Shown: positions 13,659-21,363 of the stretch, piece by piece
How the letters are laid out: every line of letters starts with the position of its first letter
Position numbering within the stretch: position 1 is the first letter of the stretch
DNA from: Pseudomonas sp. MYb185
GTDB lineage: Bacteria; Pseudomonadota; Gammaproteobacteria; Pseudomonadales; Pseudomonadaceae
Assembly: GCF_002979975.1 (NCBI RefSeq)
Contig: NZ_PCQD01000002.1
Coordinates: 1 to 64,000 of the forward strand
Direction of reading: 5' to 3'
DNA: 64,000 nt
Position numbers and translations under genes: made by a program
The notes under the pieces: generated by a model
Told to the model about the DNA's origin: nothing
The model's input: only the letters and a program-made list of their open reading frames with translations
The model's database searches: none

Positions 13659-13717
13659 GGAAACTCCCTGTGATCGATGTCAGCCAGGGACTGTGCGCCA
13701 GTGGGCGGAAAAGGTCA

Positions 13718-13731
13718 TTGATCAAGGTCAA
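13718..13731 (-). promoter_or_regulatory. ANR (FNR-type) box of ubiUVT
   Basis: TTGATCAAGGTCAA matches TTGAT-N4-ATCAA with one mismatch. Its centre lies 66 bases before the ubiU ATG. At class II spacing the -10 would be CACAGT (13690-13695), a poor match. The strong box and suitable gene support the call. Confidence 0.7.
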
Positions 13732-13802
13732 GGCCCATGCAGTCCGGGTTGTCGAGCCTCAGTTCGACGACTGCGCCCCCTGGCAGCCAGCGGCGTAGCG
13801 CA

Positions 13803-13853
13803 GGCGCGCTACACCCCAACTTCCATACCGGGTTGTCGAGCCCCTGCTCAATG
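13803..13853. repeat. Dispersed intergenic repeat, copy A
   Basis: This shares GGCGCGCnACACCCC and ATACCGGGTTGTCG-n-GCCCCTGC-n-CAATG with copy B at 60371-60414. A small inverted repeat, GTAGCG/CGCTAC, overlaps its left end (13795-13812). It lies between ubiU and the acyl-CoA dehydrogenase gene, where nothing codes. Confidence 0.6.
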
Positions 13854-13885
13854 TATGACACACCCCGGGGTTTCGCTCCTGCGTG

Positions 13886-15145
13886 TCAGTGAGGCCGCAG
13901 CACATCCGGCGGGGTCAGGTAGTCGCTGCTGCTGCCACGGCGCTCGTGGGCATCACCGATCTCCAGTCGGGCGATACTGCGCAGGTGTACCTCGTCCGGC
14001 CCGTCCGCGATGCGCAGGCAGCGCGAGCTGATCCACAGATCGGCCAGGGGCGTATCGGGGGTCAGGCCCATGGCACCGAACACCTGCATGGCCCGGTCCA
14101 CCACCTTGTTCAACATGCCGGGCACCACCGCCTTGATCATGGCGATTTCCTTGCGCGCCCCGCGGGCCCCGACATTGTCGATCATCCAGGCGGTTTTCAG
14201 CACCAGCAGCCGGGCCTGCTCGATTTCCATCCGGGAACGGGCGATCCACTCCGAGATACTGCCATGCTGGTGCAGGTAACGCCCGAAGGTCTTGCGTTCC
14301 TGGGCACGGTCGATCATCAGCTCCAGCGCCAGCTCGGCCATACCGATGGCGCGCATGCAATGGTGCACTCGGCCCGGTCCCAACCGCGCCTGGGCCATCA
14401 TGAAACCGTCGCCCTCGCTGCCCAGCAGATTGCTCACCGGCACTCGAACGTTACGCAGCACCAGCTCGCTGTGCCCTTCGGGGGCGATGTGATGCATCAC
14501 CGGAATATTGCGCACCAACTCCACACCGGGCGTATCGAAGGGCACGATGACCATACTCTGCTGGCGGCGTGGCTCGCCGTCGGGATCGGTCTTGCCCATC
14601 ACGATCAGAAAAGCGCAGTCGGGATGCGAAGCATTGGTGATGAACCACTTGCGCCCGTTGATCACATACTCATCGCCTTCACGGCGGATCAGGGTCTGGA
14701 TGTTGCTGGCATCCGAAGAGGCCACATCCGGCTCGGTCATGGCGAAGGCCGAACGGATATCGCCATTGAGCAGTGGGTCGAGCCAGCGCTGGCGCTGCTG
14801 CTCGCTGGCGAACATGTGCAGCAATTCCATATTGCCGGTGTCTGGCGCATTGCAGTTGAATACCTCCGAGGCCCAGCTGACGCGCCCCATGATTTCCGCC
14901 AGCGGTGCGTACTCGAGATTGCTCAGGCCCTGCCCCGGCTCATCGGCCCGCAGTGACGGTAAAAACAGATTCCACAACCCCTCTGACCTGGCCAGTGCCT
15001 TGAGGTCCGCCATGAAGGACACCGGGAAACTGTCGGCAGCCACCTCCTGTTGCCACTGCCCAAGACGCGGTACGATGTGCTGGTCGAGAAAATTCCGCAC
15101 CTGCTGGCGCAGAGCTTCGGTTTTGGCGCTATAGGCAAAGTCCAT
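13886..15145 (-). CDS. Acyl-CoA dehydrogenase family protein
   Basis: 419 residues. A flavoprotein that would oxidise an acyl-CoA to the enoyl-CoA and pass electrons to ETF. FAD/substrate motifs are visible: FAMTEPDVASSDASN (about 140-155), WFITNASHP, and the C-terminal DGPDEVHLRSIARLEIGD in place of the YEGT-type base of medium-chain enzymes, which suggests the ACAD10/11-like subgroup. The substrate cannot be read from sequence. ATG 15145 follows AGGAGATGAC. It is a single-gene unit divergent from ahpC. A perfect FNR-type box lies 147 bases upstream, so low-oxygen control is possible but not aligned with a clear promoter. Confidence 0.9.
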   Translation of the reverse strand: MDFAYSAKTEALRQQVRNFLDQHIVPRLGQWQQEVAADSFPVSFMADLKALARSEGLWNLFLPSLRADEPGQGLSNLEYAPLAEIMGRVSWASEVFNCNAPDTGNMELLHMFASEQQRQRWLDPLLNGDIRSAFAMTEPDVASSDASNIQTLIRREGDEYVINGRKWFITNASHPDCAFLIVMGKTDPDGEPRRQQSMVIVPFDTPGVELVRNIPVMHHIAPEGHSELVLRNVRVPVSNLLGSEGDGFMMAQARLGPGRVHHCMRAIGMAELALELMIDRAQERKTFGRYLHQHGSISEWIARSRMEIEQARLLVLKTAWMIDNVGARGARKEIAMIKAVVPGMLNKVVDRAMQVFGAMGLTPDTPLADLWISSRCLRIADGPDEVHLRSIARLEIGDAHERRGSSSDYLTPPDVLRPH

Positions 15146-15285
15146 CTGTCATCTCCTCGAAAAGGTATCCGCATTCATTCAACCGACATGTTGCGGGCTT
15201 ACCTTCAAGGCTAGGTCTGCGTTAAGATTCTGGCTATCTTGTATGAAGAGCTGAATCCATACCATTCACCCAGTGAATGAAAAAA

Positions 15286-15299
15286 TTGATCCAAATCAA
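15286..15299. promoter_or_regulatory. Consensus ANR/FNR box between the acyl-CoA dehydrogenase gene and ahpC
   Basis: TTGATCCAAATCAA matches TTGAT-N4-ATCAA at every fixed base. It lies 147 bases from the acyl-CoA dehydrogenase ATG and 163 from the ahpC ATG. Neither strand has a good -10 at the 22-base class II distance, so the controlled gene is uncertain. The rest of 15146-15455 is AT-rich and holds only this box and the ahpC control region. Confidence 0.65.
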
Positions 15300-15340
15300 T
15301 TTTATTGATTTTACTTGAATTGCTCCCATACAGATCAGAT

Positions 15341-15377
15341 ATAGACAAAAGCTATCCGCCGCTTAGACTAAATTTAT
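15341..15377 (+). promoter_or_regulatory. OxyR-type operator of ahpC
   Basis: Four tetranucleotides, ATAG, CTAT, TTAG and TTAT, are each separated by exactly seven bases. This fits the OxyR consensus ATAG-N7-CTAT-N7-ATAG-N7-CTAT with two single mismatches. A -10-like TACTAT follows at 15401-15406, so the site sits beside the -35 region as expected for an OxyR-activated gene. Confidence 0.75.
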
Positions 15378-15400
15378 TTTTAATATCCATCAGACGGTTC

Positions 15401-15406
15401 TACTAT
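15401..15406 (+). promoter_or_regulatory. Probable ahpC -10 element
   Basis: TACTAT (four of six against TATAAT) lies 49 bases before the ahpC start. The -35 region 17 bases upstream is poor, typical of an activator-dependent promoter, and adjoins the OxyR-type operator. Confidence 0.45.
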
Positions 15407-15455
15407 ACGTCCTGTTTCCAACCCCCAAGACACAAAGCTCAACAAGGAGTCTTCA

Positions 15456-16019
15456 ATGTCCGTTATCAACACCGAAATCAAGCCGTTCACCGCTCAGGCG
15501 TTCAAGAACGGTGAGTTCATCCAGGTCTCCGACACTGACGTAAAAGGCAAGTGGGCCGTATTCTTCTTCTATCCGGCTGACTTCACCTTCGTTTGCCCGA
15601 CCGAACTGGGTGACGTTGCCGACCATTACGAAGAGCTGCAGAAGCTGGGCGTGGAAGTCTACTCCGTCTCCACTGACACCCACTTCACCCACAAAGCATG
15701 GCACGACAGCTCCGAGACCATCGGCAAGATCAAGTACACCATGATCGGCGACCCGACCATGCAGATCAGCCGCAACTTCGAAATCCTGCGTGAAGCCGAA
15801 GGTCTGGCTAACCGCGGTACTTTCATCGTTGACCCCGAAGGCGTCATCCAGGCTGTTGAAATCACCGCTGAAGGCATTGGCCGTAACGCTGCCGACCTGC
15901 TGCGCAAGATCAAGGCTGCCCAGTACGTAGCCGCCCACCCGGGTGAAGTCTGCCCAGCCAAGTGGGAAGAAGGCGAAGCCACTCTGGCTCCCTCGCTGGA
16001 CCTGGTCGGCAAGATCTAA
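15456..16019 (+). CDS. ahpC: Alkyl hydroperoxide reductase peroxidase subunit (2-Cys peroxiredoxin)
   Basis: 187 residues, the AhpC length. It reduces hydrogen peroxide and organic peroxides in the cytoplasm. The peroxidatic Cys47 lies in FVCPTE and the resolving Cys166 in GEVCPAKW. The ATG follows AAGGAG. The upstream OxyR-type operator indicates peroxide induction. A strong terminator separates it from ahpF, so the peroxidase is probably made in excess of its reductase. Confidence 0.97.
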   Translation: MSVINTEIKPFTAQAFKNGEFIQVSDTDVKGKWAVFFFYPADFTFVCPTELGDVADHYEELQKLGVEVYSVSTDTHFTHKAWHDSSETIGKIKYTMIGDPTMQISRNFEILREAEGLANRGTFIVDPEGVIQAVEITAEGIGRNAADLLRKIKAAQYVAAHPGEVCPAKWEEGEATLAPSLDLVGKI

Positions 16020-16030
16020 GCCCGACTGAC

Positions 16031-16082
16031 AACCCGGCCCGCCGCGGCGCTTTGCGCCCGGTTGGCGGGCCGGGTTTTTTTT
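16031..16082 (+). terminator. Rho-independent terminator between ahpC and ahpF
   Basis: AACCCGGCCCGCC (16031-16043) pairs perfectly with GGCGGGCCGGGTT (16064-16076) and is followed by a T run to 16082. It probably attenuates read-through into ahpF, as no obvious promoter is seen in the remaining 35 bases. Confidence 0.9.
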
Positions 16083-16117
16083 ACCCAAAATTCACCACTT
16101 TTACAGGACACGCACTT

Positions 16118-17704
16118 ATGTTGGACGCCAATCTGAAGAAGCAACTGGACACGTACCTGCAGAACATCGTTAAGCCGATTGAGCTCAGCGTGTCCGTCGA
16201 TGACAGCCCCAAGGGCAAAGAATTGCATGAACTGGCGGTCGAAATCGCCGAGATGTCGAGCAAGATCGGTCTGGTCGCCGTAGAGAACCAGCGTACCCCG
16301 AGCATGGGCGTGGCCGAAGCCGGCCAGAGCCCCCGCGTGCGCTTTGCCGGCATCCCGATGGGCCACGAGTTCACTTCCCTGGTTCTGGCTCTGCTGCAGG
16401 CCGGCGGTCACCCGTCCAAGGCTGACCCGGCGCTGCTCGAGCAGATCCGCAATCTCGAAGGCAAGTTTCACTTCGAGACCTATATCTCCCTGTCCTGTCA
16501 GAACTGCCCGGACGTAGTGCAGGCCCTGAACCTGATGGCCACACTGAACCCGAACATCACCCATGTGATGATCGACGGCGCACTGTTCCAGGATGAGGTC
16601 GAGAGCCGCCAGATCATGGCCGTACCGACAGTGTTCCTCAATGGTGAACACTTCGGGCAGGGCCGCATGACCCTGGCCGAGATCGTCAACAAGGTCGACT
16701 CCGGCGCAGCGCAGCGCAAGGCCGCCGAACTGAACGAGAAAGCGCCCTACGAAGTATTGATCGTCGGCGGTGGCCCGGCCGGTGCCGCAGCAGCCATCTA
16801 CGCCGCCCGCAAGGGCATCCGCACCGGTCTGGTTGCCGATCGTTTCGGTGGCCAGGTAATGGACACCGTGGGCATCGAGAACTTCATTTCCGTGCCCTAC
16901 ACCGAAGGCCCGAAACTGGTAGGCAGCCTGGAGCAGCACGTCAAGGAGTACGACGTGGATGTGATCACCGAGCAAACCGCCAGCAAGCTGTCCAGCAACG
17001 GCCTGGTCGAGATCGCCCTGGAAAGTGGCGCTACCCTGCGCAGCCGTTCGGTGATTCTGGCCACTGGCGCCCGCTGGAGGGAAATGAACGTACCGGGCGA
17101 GCAGGAATACCGCGGCAAGGGCGTCGCCTACTGTCCGCATTGTGACGGCCCGCTGTTCAAGGGCAAGCGCGTCGCAGTGATCGGTGGCGGCAACTCCGGC
17201 ATCGAGGCAGCCATTGACCTGGCGGGTATCGTCGAGCACGTTACCGTGCTGGAGTTCAGTGATACCCTGCGTGCCGACGAGGTACTGCAACGCAAGGCCC
17301 GTTCGCTGTCGAACGTCAACATCATCATGAACGCAGCCACCACGGAAGTACGCGGTGACGGCAACAAGGTAGTAGGTCTGACCTACACTGACCGGGTATC
17401 CGGTGAAAGCGCCAATGTGGATGTAGCCGGTATCTTCGTGCAGATCGGCCTGGTACCCAACACCGACTGGCTGAAGGACAGCGAGGTCAACCTGACCCGC
17501 TTCGGTGAGATCGAGATCGACGCCCGCGGCGCCACCTCGGTGCCCGGCGTATTCGCCGCTGGAGACGTGACCACTGTGCCGTTCAAGCAGATCGTCATCG
17601 CCATGGGCGCCGGCGCAACTGCTTCGTTGGCGGCCTTCGATCACCTGATCCGCACCTCGACCGAGAGCGAAGCCGAAGCCGAGCAGGAAAAGGCCAGCGC
17701 CTGA
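16118..17704 (+). CDS. ahpF: Alkyl hydroperoxide reductase subunit F (NAD(P)H:AhpC reductase)
   Basis: 528 residues. It transfers electrons from NADH through FAD and two disulfides to AhpC. The N-terminal double-thioredoxin domain has CQNC (Cys127/Cys130), followed by an FAD dinucleotide fold GGGPAGAA near 217, the redox pair CPHC (Cys339/Cys342), an NAD-binding IGGGNSG, and the C-terminal [11 protein letters not shown] 16118 gives the [10 protein letters not shown] start expected for AhpF; the open frame upstream runs into ahpC. The ribosome-binding site is weak, which fits lower expression than ahpC. Confidence 0.97.
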   Translation: MLDANLKKQLDTYLQNIVKPIELSVSVDDSPKGKELHELAVEIAEMSSKIGLVAVENQRTPSMGVAEAGQSPRVRFAGIPMGHEFTSLVLALLQAGGHPSKADPALLEQIRNLEGKFHFETYISLSCQNCPDVVQALNLMATLNPNITHVMIDGALFQDEVESRQIMAVPTVFLNGEHFGQGRMTLAEIVNKVDSGAAQRKAAELNEKAPYEVLIVGGGPAGAAAAIYAARKGIRTGLVADRFGGQVMDTVGIENFISVPYTEGPKLVGSLEQHVKEYDVDVITEQTASKLSSNGLVEIALESGATLRSRSVILATGARWREMNVPGEQEYRGKGVAYCPHCDGPLFKGKRVAVIGGGNSGIEAAIDLAGIVEHVTVLEFSDTLRADEVLQRKARSLSNVNIIMNAATTEVRGDGNKVVGLTYTDRVSGESANVDVAGIFVQIGLVPNTDWLKDSEVNLTRFGEIEIDARGATSVPGVFAAGDVTTVPFKQIVIAMGAGATASLAAFDHLIRTSTESEAEAEQEKASA

Positions 17705-17724
17705 TCCCGCCGGCAGGCTGTAAA

Positions 17725-17754
17725 CAACAACCGCACCCCTGGGTGCGGTTGTTG
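17725..17754. terminator. Shared stem-loop between convergent ahpF and the HerA-like gene
   Basis: CAACAACCGCAC and GTGCGGTTGTTG form a perfect 12-base stem with a 6-base loop, 21 bases after ahpF and 45 before the convergent gene's stop. The leftward exit (TTGTTGTTTAC) is T-rich, so it may serve both directions. Confidence 0.7.
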
Positions 17755-17798
17755 CGTTATGGGATAGCGGTAACGGCTGAACCCATACCGCCCGGCTG

Positions 17799-19274
17799 TC
17801 ACTTGCGGCCGGTGAGTGATCCCAGCAGGCCCCGCGCCAGCTCCCGACCGATCTGCCGCGCCAGGGTCTGCACCGCCGACCGCACCGTGGTATTGATCAG
17901 ACCATCAGTCACACTCTTGCCGGAAGCTGTCTTGCGGCCGCCACCTGCACCTCCCTTGCTGTCAGTCTCCGGCTGTGCTGCCCGAGCCGCCTGCTGGGCC
18001 CGCTGCGCCAGTATCTCGTAGGCCGACTCGCGATCGATGCCCCGCTCGTAACGCCCGGCCAATGGCGAAGCCTGGAACAATCCGCTGCGCTCGCCCTCGG
18101 ACAGCACACCGATACGCGACCGGGGCGGTGCGATAAGCGTTCGTTCTACCACCGCGGGACGCCCCTTCTCATCCAGGACACTGACCAGGGCTTCGCCCAC
18201 TGCCAGTTCGGTCAGGACCTCACGGGTGTCAAAGGCTGGATTGCTGCGAAAACCATCGGCCACCGCCTTCAGCGCCTTCTGCTCCTTCGGTGTGTAGGCG
18301 CGCAATGCATGCTGAATGCGCAGTCCAAGCTGGGCCAGCACCGGATCAGGCAGATCGCCAGGGGATTGGGTGACGAAGAAGACGCCCACGCCCTTGGAAC
18401 GAATCAACCGCACCACCTGCTCGATGCGCTCGTGCAGCGCCTTGGGCGTACGCTCGAACAGCAGATGCGCCTCATCGAAGAACAACACCAGCCTGGGCTT
18501 GTCCGCATCGCCCTGCTCCGGCAACTGCTCATGCAGTTCCGACAGCAGCCATAGCAGGAAGCAGGCATAGACCCGGGGCGACTCCTGGATCAGCTTGCCC
18601 GCCTCCAGCAGATGGATATAGGCCCGACCGGACAGGTCCCGCTGCATCAGGTCGGCCAGTTGCAGCGCCGGCTCACCGAACAGGCGCTCGGCGCCCTGCT
18701 GTTGTAGGATCACCAGCCGGCGCTGGATGGCCTGGATACTCGCTGCGGCAATACCACCGCTGACGCTGGCCAGTTCCTGGGGATGCGCCAGCAGCCAGTC
18801 CATCAGCGCATGCAGATCCTTGAGGTCCAGCAACAACAACCCCTGCTGATCCGCCCAGGCAAAAATGCCATACAGCGCAGCCAGTTGGTTATCGTTCAGG
18901 TCAAGCAGGCTGGCCAACAGCAAAGGGCCCATCTCGCTGATGGTGGTACGCAACGGGTGGCCCCGATCACCAAGAATGTCCCAGAACACCACCGGCACCG
19001 CGCCCGGCTGCCAGGCCAATTCAGGCATCTGTGCCAGACGCCTGTCGATAGCCTCCGATGCGGTGGCCGCTACCGCCACCCCGGACAGGTCGCCCTTGAT
19101 ATCGGCGGCGAACACCGGCACGCCAGCGTTGGCAAAGCTTTCCGCCAGGACCTGCAGTGTGACGGTCTTGCCGGTGCCGGTGGCGCCAGCGATCAGGCCG
19201 TGGCGATTGCACATGCGCAGCGGCTGGCCGATCAACCGGCCGCCGGCGCTCCCCAACTGCAGGTAGGTTTCCAT
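17799..19274 (-). CDS. HerA-like ATPase of the DUF853/YjgR family
   Basis: 491 residues. It belongs to a family of predicted HerA/FtsK-type P-loop ATPases whose cellular role is not established. Walker A is GATGTGKT at 30-37 and Walker B is LVLFFDEAHLLF. The C-terminal tail is Ala/Gly/Lys-rich (SKGGAGGGRKTASGK), followed by RQIGRELARGLLGSLTGRK. ATG 19274 begins METYLQLGS. It lies 70 bases downstream of the CBS-domain gene on the same strand and may be co-transcribed. Confidence 0.85.
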   Translation of the reverse strand: METYLQLGSAGGRLIGQPLRMCNRHGLIAGATGTGKTVTLQVLAESFANAGVPVFAADIKGDLSGVAVAATASEAIDRRLAQMPELAWQPGAVPVVFWDILGDRGHPLRTTISEMGPLLLASLLDLNDNQLAALYGIFAWADQQGLLLLDLKDLHALMDWLLAHPQELASVSGGIAAASIQAIQRRLVILQQQGAERLFGEPALQLADLMQRDLSGRAYIHLLEAGKLIQESPRVYACFLLWLLSELHEQLPEQGDADKPRLVLFFDEAHLLFERTPKALHERIEQVVRLIRSKGVGVFFVTQSPGDLPDPVLAQLGLRIQHALRAYTPKEQKALKAVADGFRSNPAFDTREVLTELAVGEALVSVLDEKGRPAVVERTLIAPPRSRIGVLSEGERSGLFQASPLAGRYERGIDRESAYEILAQRAQQAARAAQPETDSKGGAGGGRKTASGKSVTDGLINTTVRSAVQTLARQIGRELARGLLGSLTGRK

Positions 19275-19290
19275 CGTTCCCTATTCCCCT

Positions 19291-19313
19291 GGGTCTGTTC
19301 CCGTTTCATTTGC
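19291..19313. repeat. GGGTCTGTT-type repeat, copy 1
   Basis: This 23-base segment begins GGGTCTGTTCCC and matches 33470-33491 with two mismatches and one indel. It lies 17 bases upstream of the HerA-like gene's start. A shorter copy is at 23468-23480. Confidence 0.5.
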
Positions 19314-19344
19314 CGCCGCGTCAGCACCTGGCCGGAAGAAAGCA

Positions 19345-19764
19345 TCAACCTTTCTTCGGTGCGCCGTGCTCGTTGAAACTTTTCAGTGCCCGCAGCAGAT
19401 CCTGCCGGCTGATCTGCCCGACCAGGCGGCCATACTCCATCACCGGCAGGCGCCGTCGGCCACGCTCCACGAAATGCGCCGCAGCCTTGAGTATGTCAGC
19501 ATCGGCATCGATGGTTTCAACCACCTCGCTCATGAATGCGCCGACCGAACCGCAGGCCTCTTCGAAATAGCTGCCACTGAGGATACCCCGCAGACAGTCG
19601 CTTTCCGAAAGAACCCCAACCAGATAACCCTGCTCATCTATTACCGGCGCCCCGGAAATGCGGTGCGCCACCAACAGGTCGATTGCCTTGAACAGATCCA
19701 TATGCGGAGAGAATGTCACTGGTTCGGTATGCATGTAGTCACGTACTTTCACTGATTTGAACAT
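19345..19764 (-). CDS. CBS-domain pair protein
   Basis: 139 residues made almost entirely of two CBS domains (about 5-65 and 75-133). Typical motifs are MHTEPVTFSPHMDLFKAIDLL, RISGAPVIDEQGYLVGVLSESD, and RRLPVMEYGRLVGQISRQDLL. CBS pairs bind adenosyl nucleotides and regulate partner proteins; no partner domain is present and the target is unknown. It lies between purU (49 bases upstream) and the HerA-like gene on the same strand. Confidence 0.85.
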   Translation of the reverse strand: MFKSVKVRDYMHTEPVTFSPHMDLFKAIDLLVAHRISGAPVIDEQGYLVGVLSESDCLRGILSGSYFEEACGSVGAFMSEVVETIDADADILKAAAHFVERGRRRLPVMEYGRLVGQISRQDLLRALKSFNEHGAPKKG

Positions 19765-19813
19765 GCCGTCTGCTCCAATCCATTGTTACCGCAGCATCAG
19801 GCAGTCCATGAAC

Positions 19814-20665
19814 TCAGCCGAACACCACGGTCTTGTTGTCGTGTACCAATACCCTGTCTTCCAAGTGATAGCGCAAACCGCGGGAAAGCACCATTTTTTC
19901 GACATCCTTTCCCAGTCGAACCATATCATCAGCATTGTGTCTATGACTGATACGCACGACATCCTGTTCGATGATCGGGCCGGCATCAAGTTCTTCTGTC
20001 ACATAGTGGCAAGTCGCACCGATGAGTTTAACTCCCCGGGTGGCAGCCTGATGATATGGTCGGGCGCCAACAAATGAGGGCAGAAAGCTGTGATGAATAT
20101 TGATTACCCGTCCGGCATATTGCTCGCACAGGCTGGCCGGCAATATCTGCATGTAGCGCGCCAGCACAATGCAATCAGCCTGCTGCTCATTCACCAGCCG
20201 AGTAACTTCATCGAAGGCCGGCTTTTTATCCTTTGCATCGACTGGCACATGATGAAAAGGTATTCCATGCCATTCCACCATGCTACGCAAATCATCATGA
20301 TTGGAAATAACGCTGGTTATTTCGCAATCCAGTTCGCCACTATGAAAACGGTGCAGCAAGTCAGCCAGACAATGGGATTCGCGACTGGCCATCAGCACTA
20401 CCTTCTTGCGCTGCGCCGAGTCGCTGACCCGCCACTCCATGCCGAATTCGGTAGCGATCGGCGCGAATACCGTACGCAGACCGTCGGCATCGAAGGGCAG
20501 CGAATCAGCACGTATCTCATGGCGCATGAAGAACCAGCCGGTCAGGTTGTCCGAGTGGTGATTGGCTTCGGTGATCCAGCCATTGTAGGTAGCCAGCAGG
20601 TTACTGACCTTGGCCACAATCCCCACACGGTCGGGACAGGCAATTACCAGGCGAAAGGTACGCAT
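19814..20665 (-). CDS. purU: Formyltetrahydrofolate deformylase
   Basis: 283 residues, the PurU length. It hydrolyses 10-formyl-THF to formate and THF, balancing one-carbon pools. An N-terminal ACT domain (RLVIACPDRVGIVAKVSNLL) precedes the formyltransferase fold, with the family segment NIHHSFLPSFVGARPYHQA. ATG 20665 was chosen, following TGGAG; the frame is open back to 20812 but lacks family sequence. Base composition is visibly less GC-rich than in neighbouring metabolic genes. Confidence 0.94.
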   Translation of the reverse strand: MRTFRLVIACPDRVGIVAKVSNLLATYNGWITEANHHSDNLTGWFFMRHEIRADSLPFDADGLRTVFAPIATEFGMEWRVSDSAQRKKVVLMASRESHCLADLLHRFHSGELDCEITSVISNHDDLRSMVEWHGIPFHHVPVDAKDKKPAFDEVTRLVNEQQADCIVLARYMQILPASLCEQYAGRVINIHHSFLPSFVGARPYHQAATRGVKLIGATCHYVTEELDAGPIIEQDVVRISHRHNADDMVRLGKDVEKMVLSRGLRYHLEDRVLVHDNKTVVFG

Positions 20666-20921
20666 CAAATCAACTCCAGATGGCCACTGTAATCTGTAAC
20701 CCACGCCGCGCTCGGCGGCAGCATACAAACCCATGGCGGTTCGAAAGCTGCGTATTCTACTCCGAGCCCGGGGAAATTTCAGCCAGATCACCGCAATGGG
20801 AGAAGTTAACAAAAAGAATCACTAATCGACCCAATGAAGCCGGTAACTTCTTGTGCAATTAGCTGGTTATAAACTACCATTAGTCCCACTAATCAGTACC
20901 ATTAAAAAAGGGGAAACAAAC

Positions 20922-21296
20922 ATGTCCATGCTGCAGGAATACCGGCAGATCGAAGATACCATCCGTGAACTGTCCGAGCGTCTCAAATCATTGTCCAATG
21001 ATGACAAATTGAAGAAAGAAATCGAATTTGAGAAAAAGCTCAACACCTTGATGGAACAGTACGGCAAAAGCCTTAGGGACGTTGTGGCTATTCTTGATCC
21101 GGACCATAAGCTGTCCGCTCCAAGCAAGACTGTCAAGGCGCCGGTTGCCAAACGTGCTCGCAAAGTAAAGCAATACAAGAATCCGCACAACGGTGAAGTA
21201 ATCGAAACAAAAGGCGGGAATCACAAGACCCTGAAAGCCTGGAAAGAACAGTACGGCGCAGAGACAGTGGAAAGCTGGTCCACCATTCTGGATTAA
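20922..21296 (+). CDS. mvaT: MvaT/MvaU-family H-NS-like xenogeneic silencer
   Basis: 124 residues, the size of P. aeruginosa MvaT. It is a nucleoid protein that binds AT-rich DNA and silences acquired genes. The N-terminal coiled coil (MSMLQEYRQIEDTIRELSERL) mediates oligomerisation. The C-terminal domain (KQYKNPHNGEVIETKGGNHKTL, split around 90-112) binds DNA through its GGN loop. ATG 20922 follows AAGGGG; MSM is the expected N-terminus. The gene is AT-rich for this window and has its own terminator. MvaT and MvaU cannot be told apart from sequence inspection alone. The divergent purU-mvaT spacer (20666-20921) is AT-rich and may be self-regulated. Confidence 0.9.
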   Translation: MSMLQEYRQIEDTIRELSERLKSLSNDDKLKKEIEFEKKLNTLMEQYGKSLRDVVAILDPDHKLSAPSKTVKAPVAKRARKVKQYKNPHNGEVIETKGGNHKTLKAWKEQYGAETVESWSTILD

Positions 21297-21326
21297 ATCC
21301 CTGCCCCAACTGGTTGATACCAGAGA

Positions 21327-21361
21327 AAAAGCCCCAGCAATGGATAAGTGCCGGGGCTTTT
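21327..21361. terminator. Bidirectional terminator between mvaT and sbcB
   Basis: AAAAGCCCC (21327-21335) and GGGGCTTTT (21353-21361) form a stem with A/T flanks on both sides. It lies 30 bases after mvaT and directly abuts the convergent sbcB stop. Confidence 0.8.
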
Positions 21362-21363
21362 CA

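Noticed and set aside
16016-17644. Long open frame opposite ahpF
   Set aside because: Shadow of ahpF; no domain and no ribosome-binding site.
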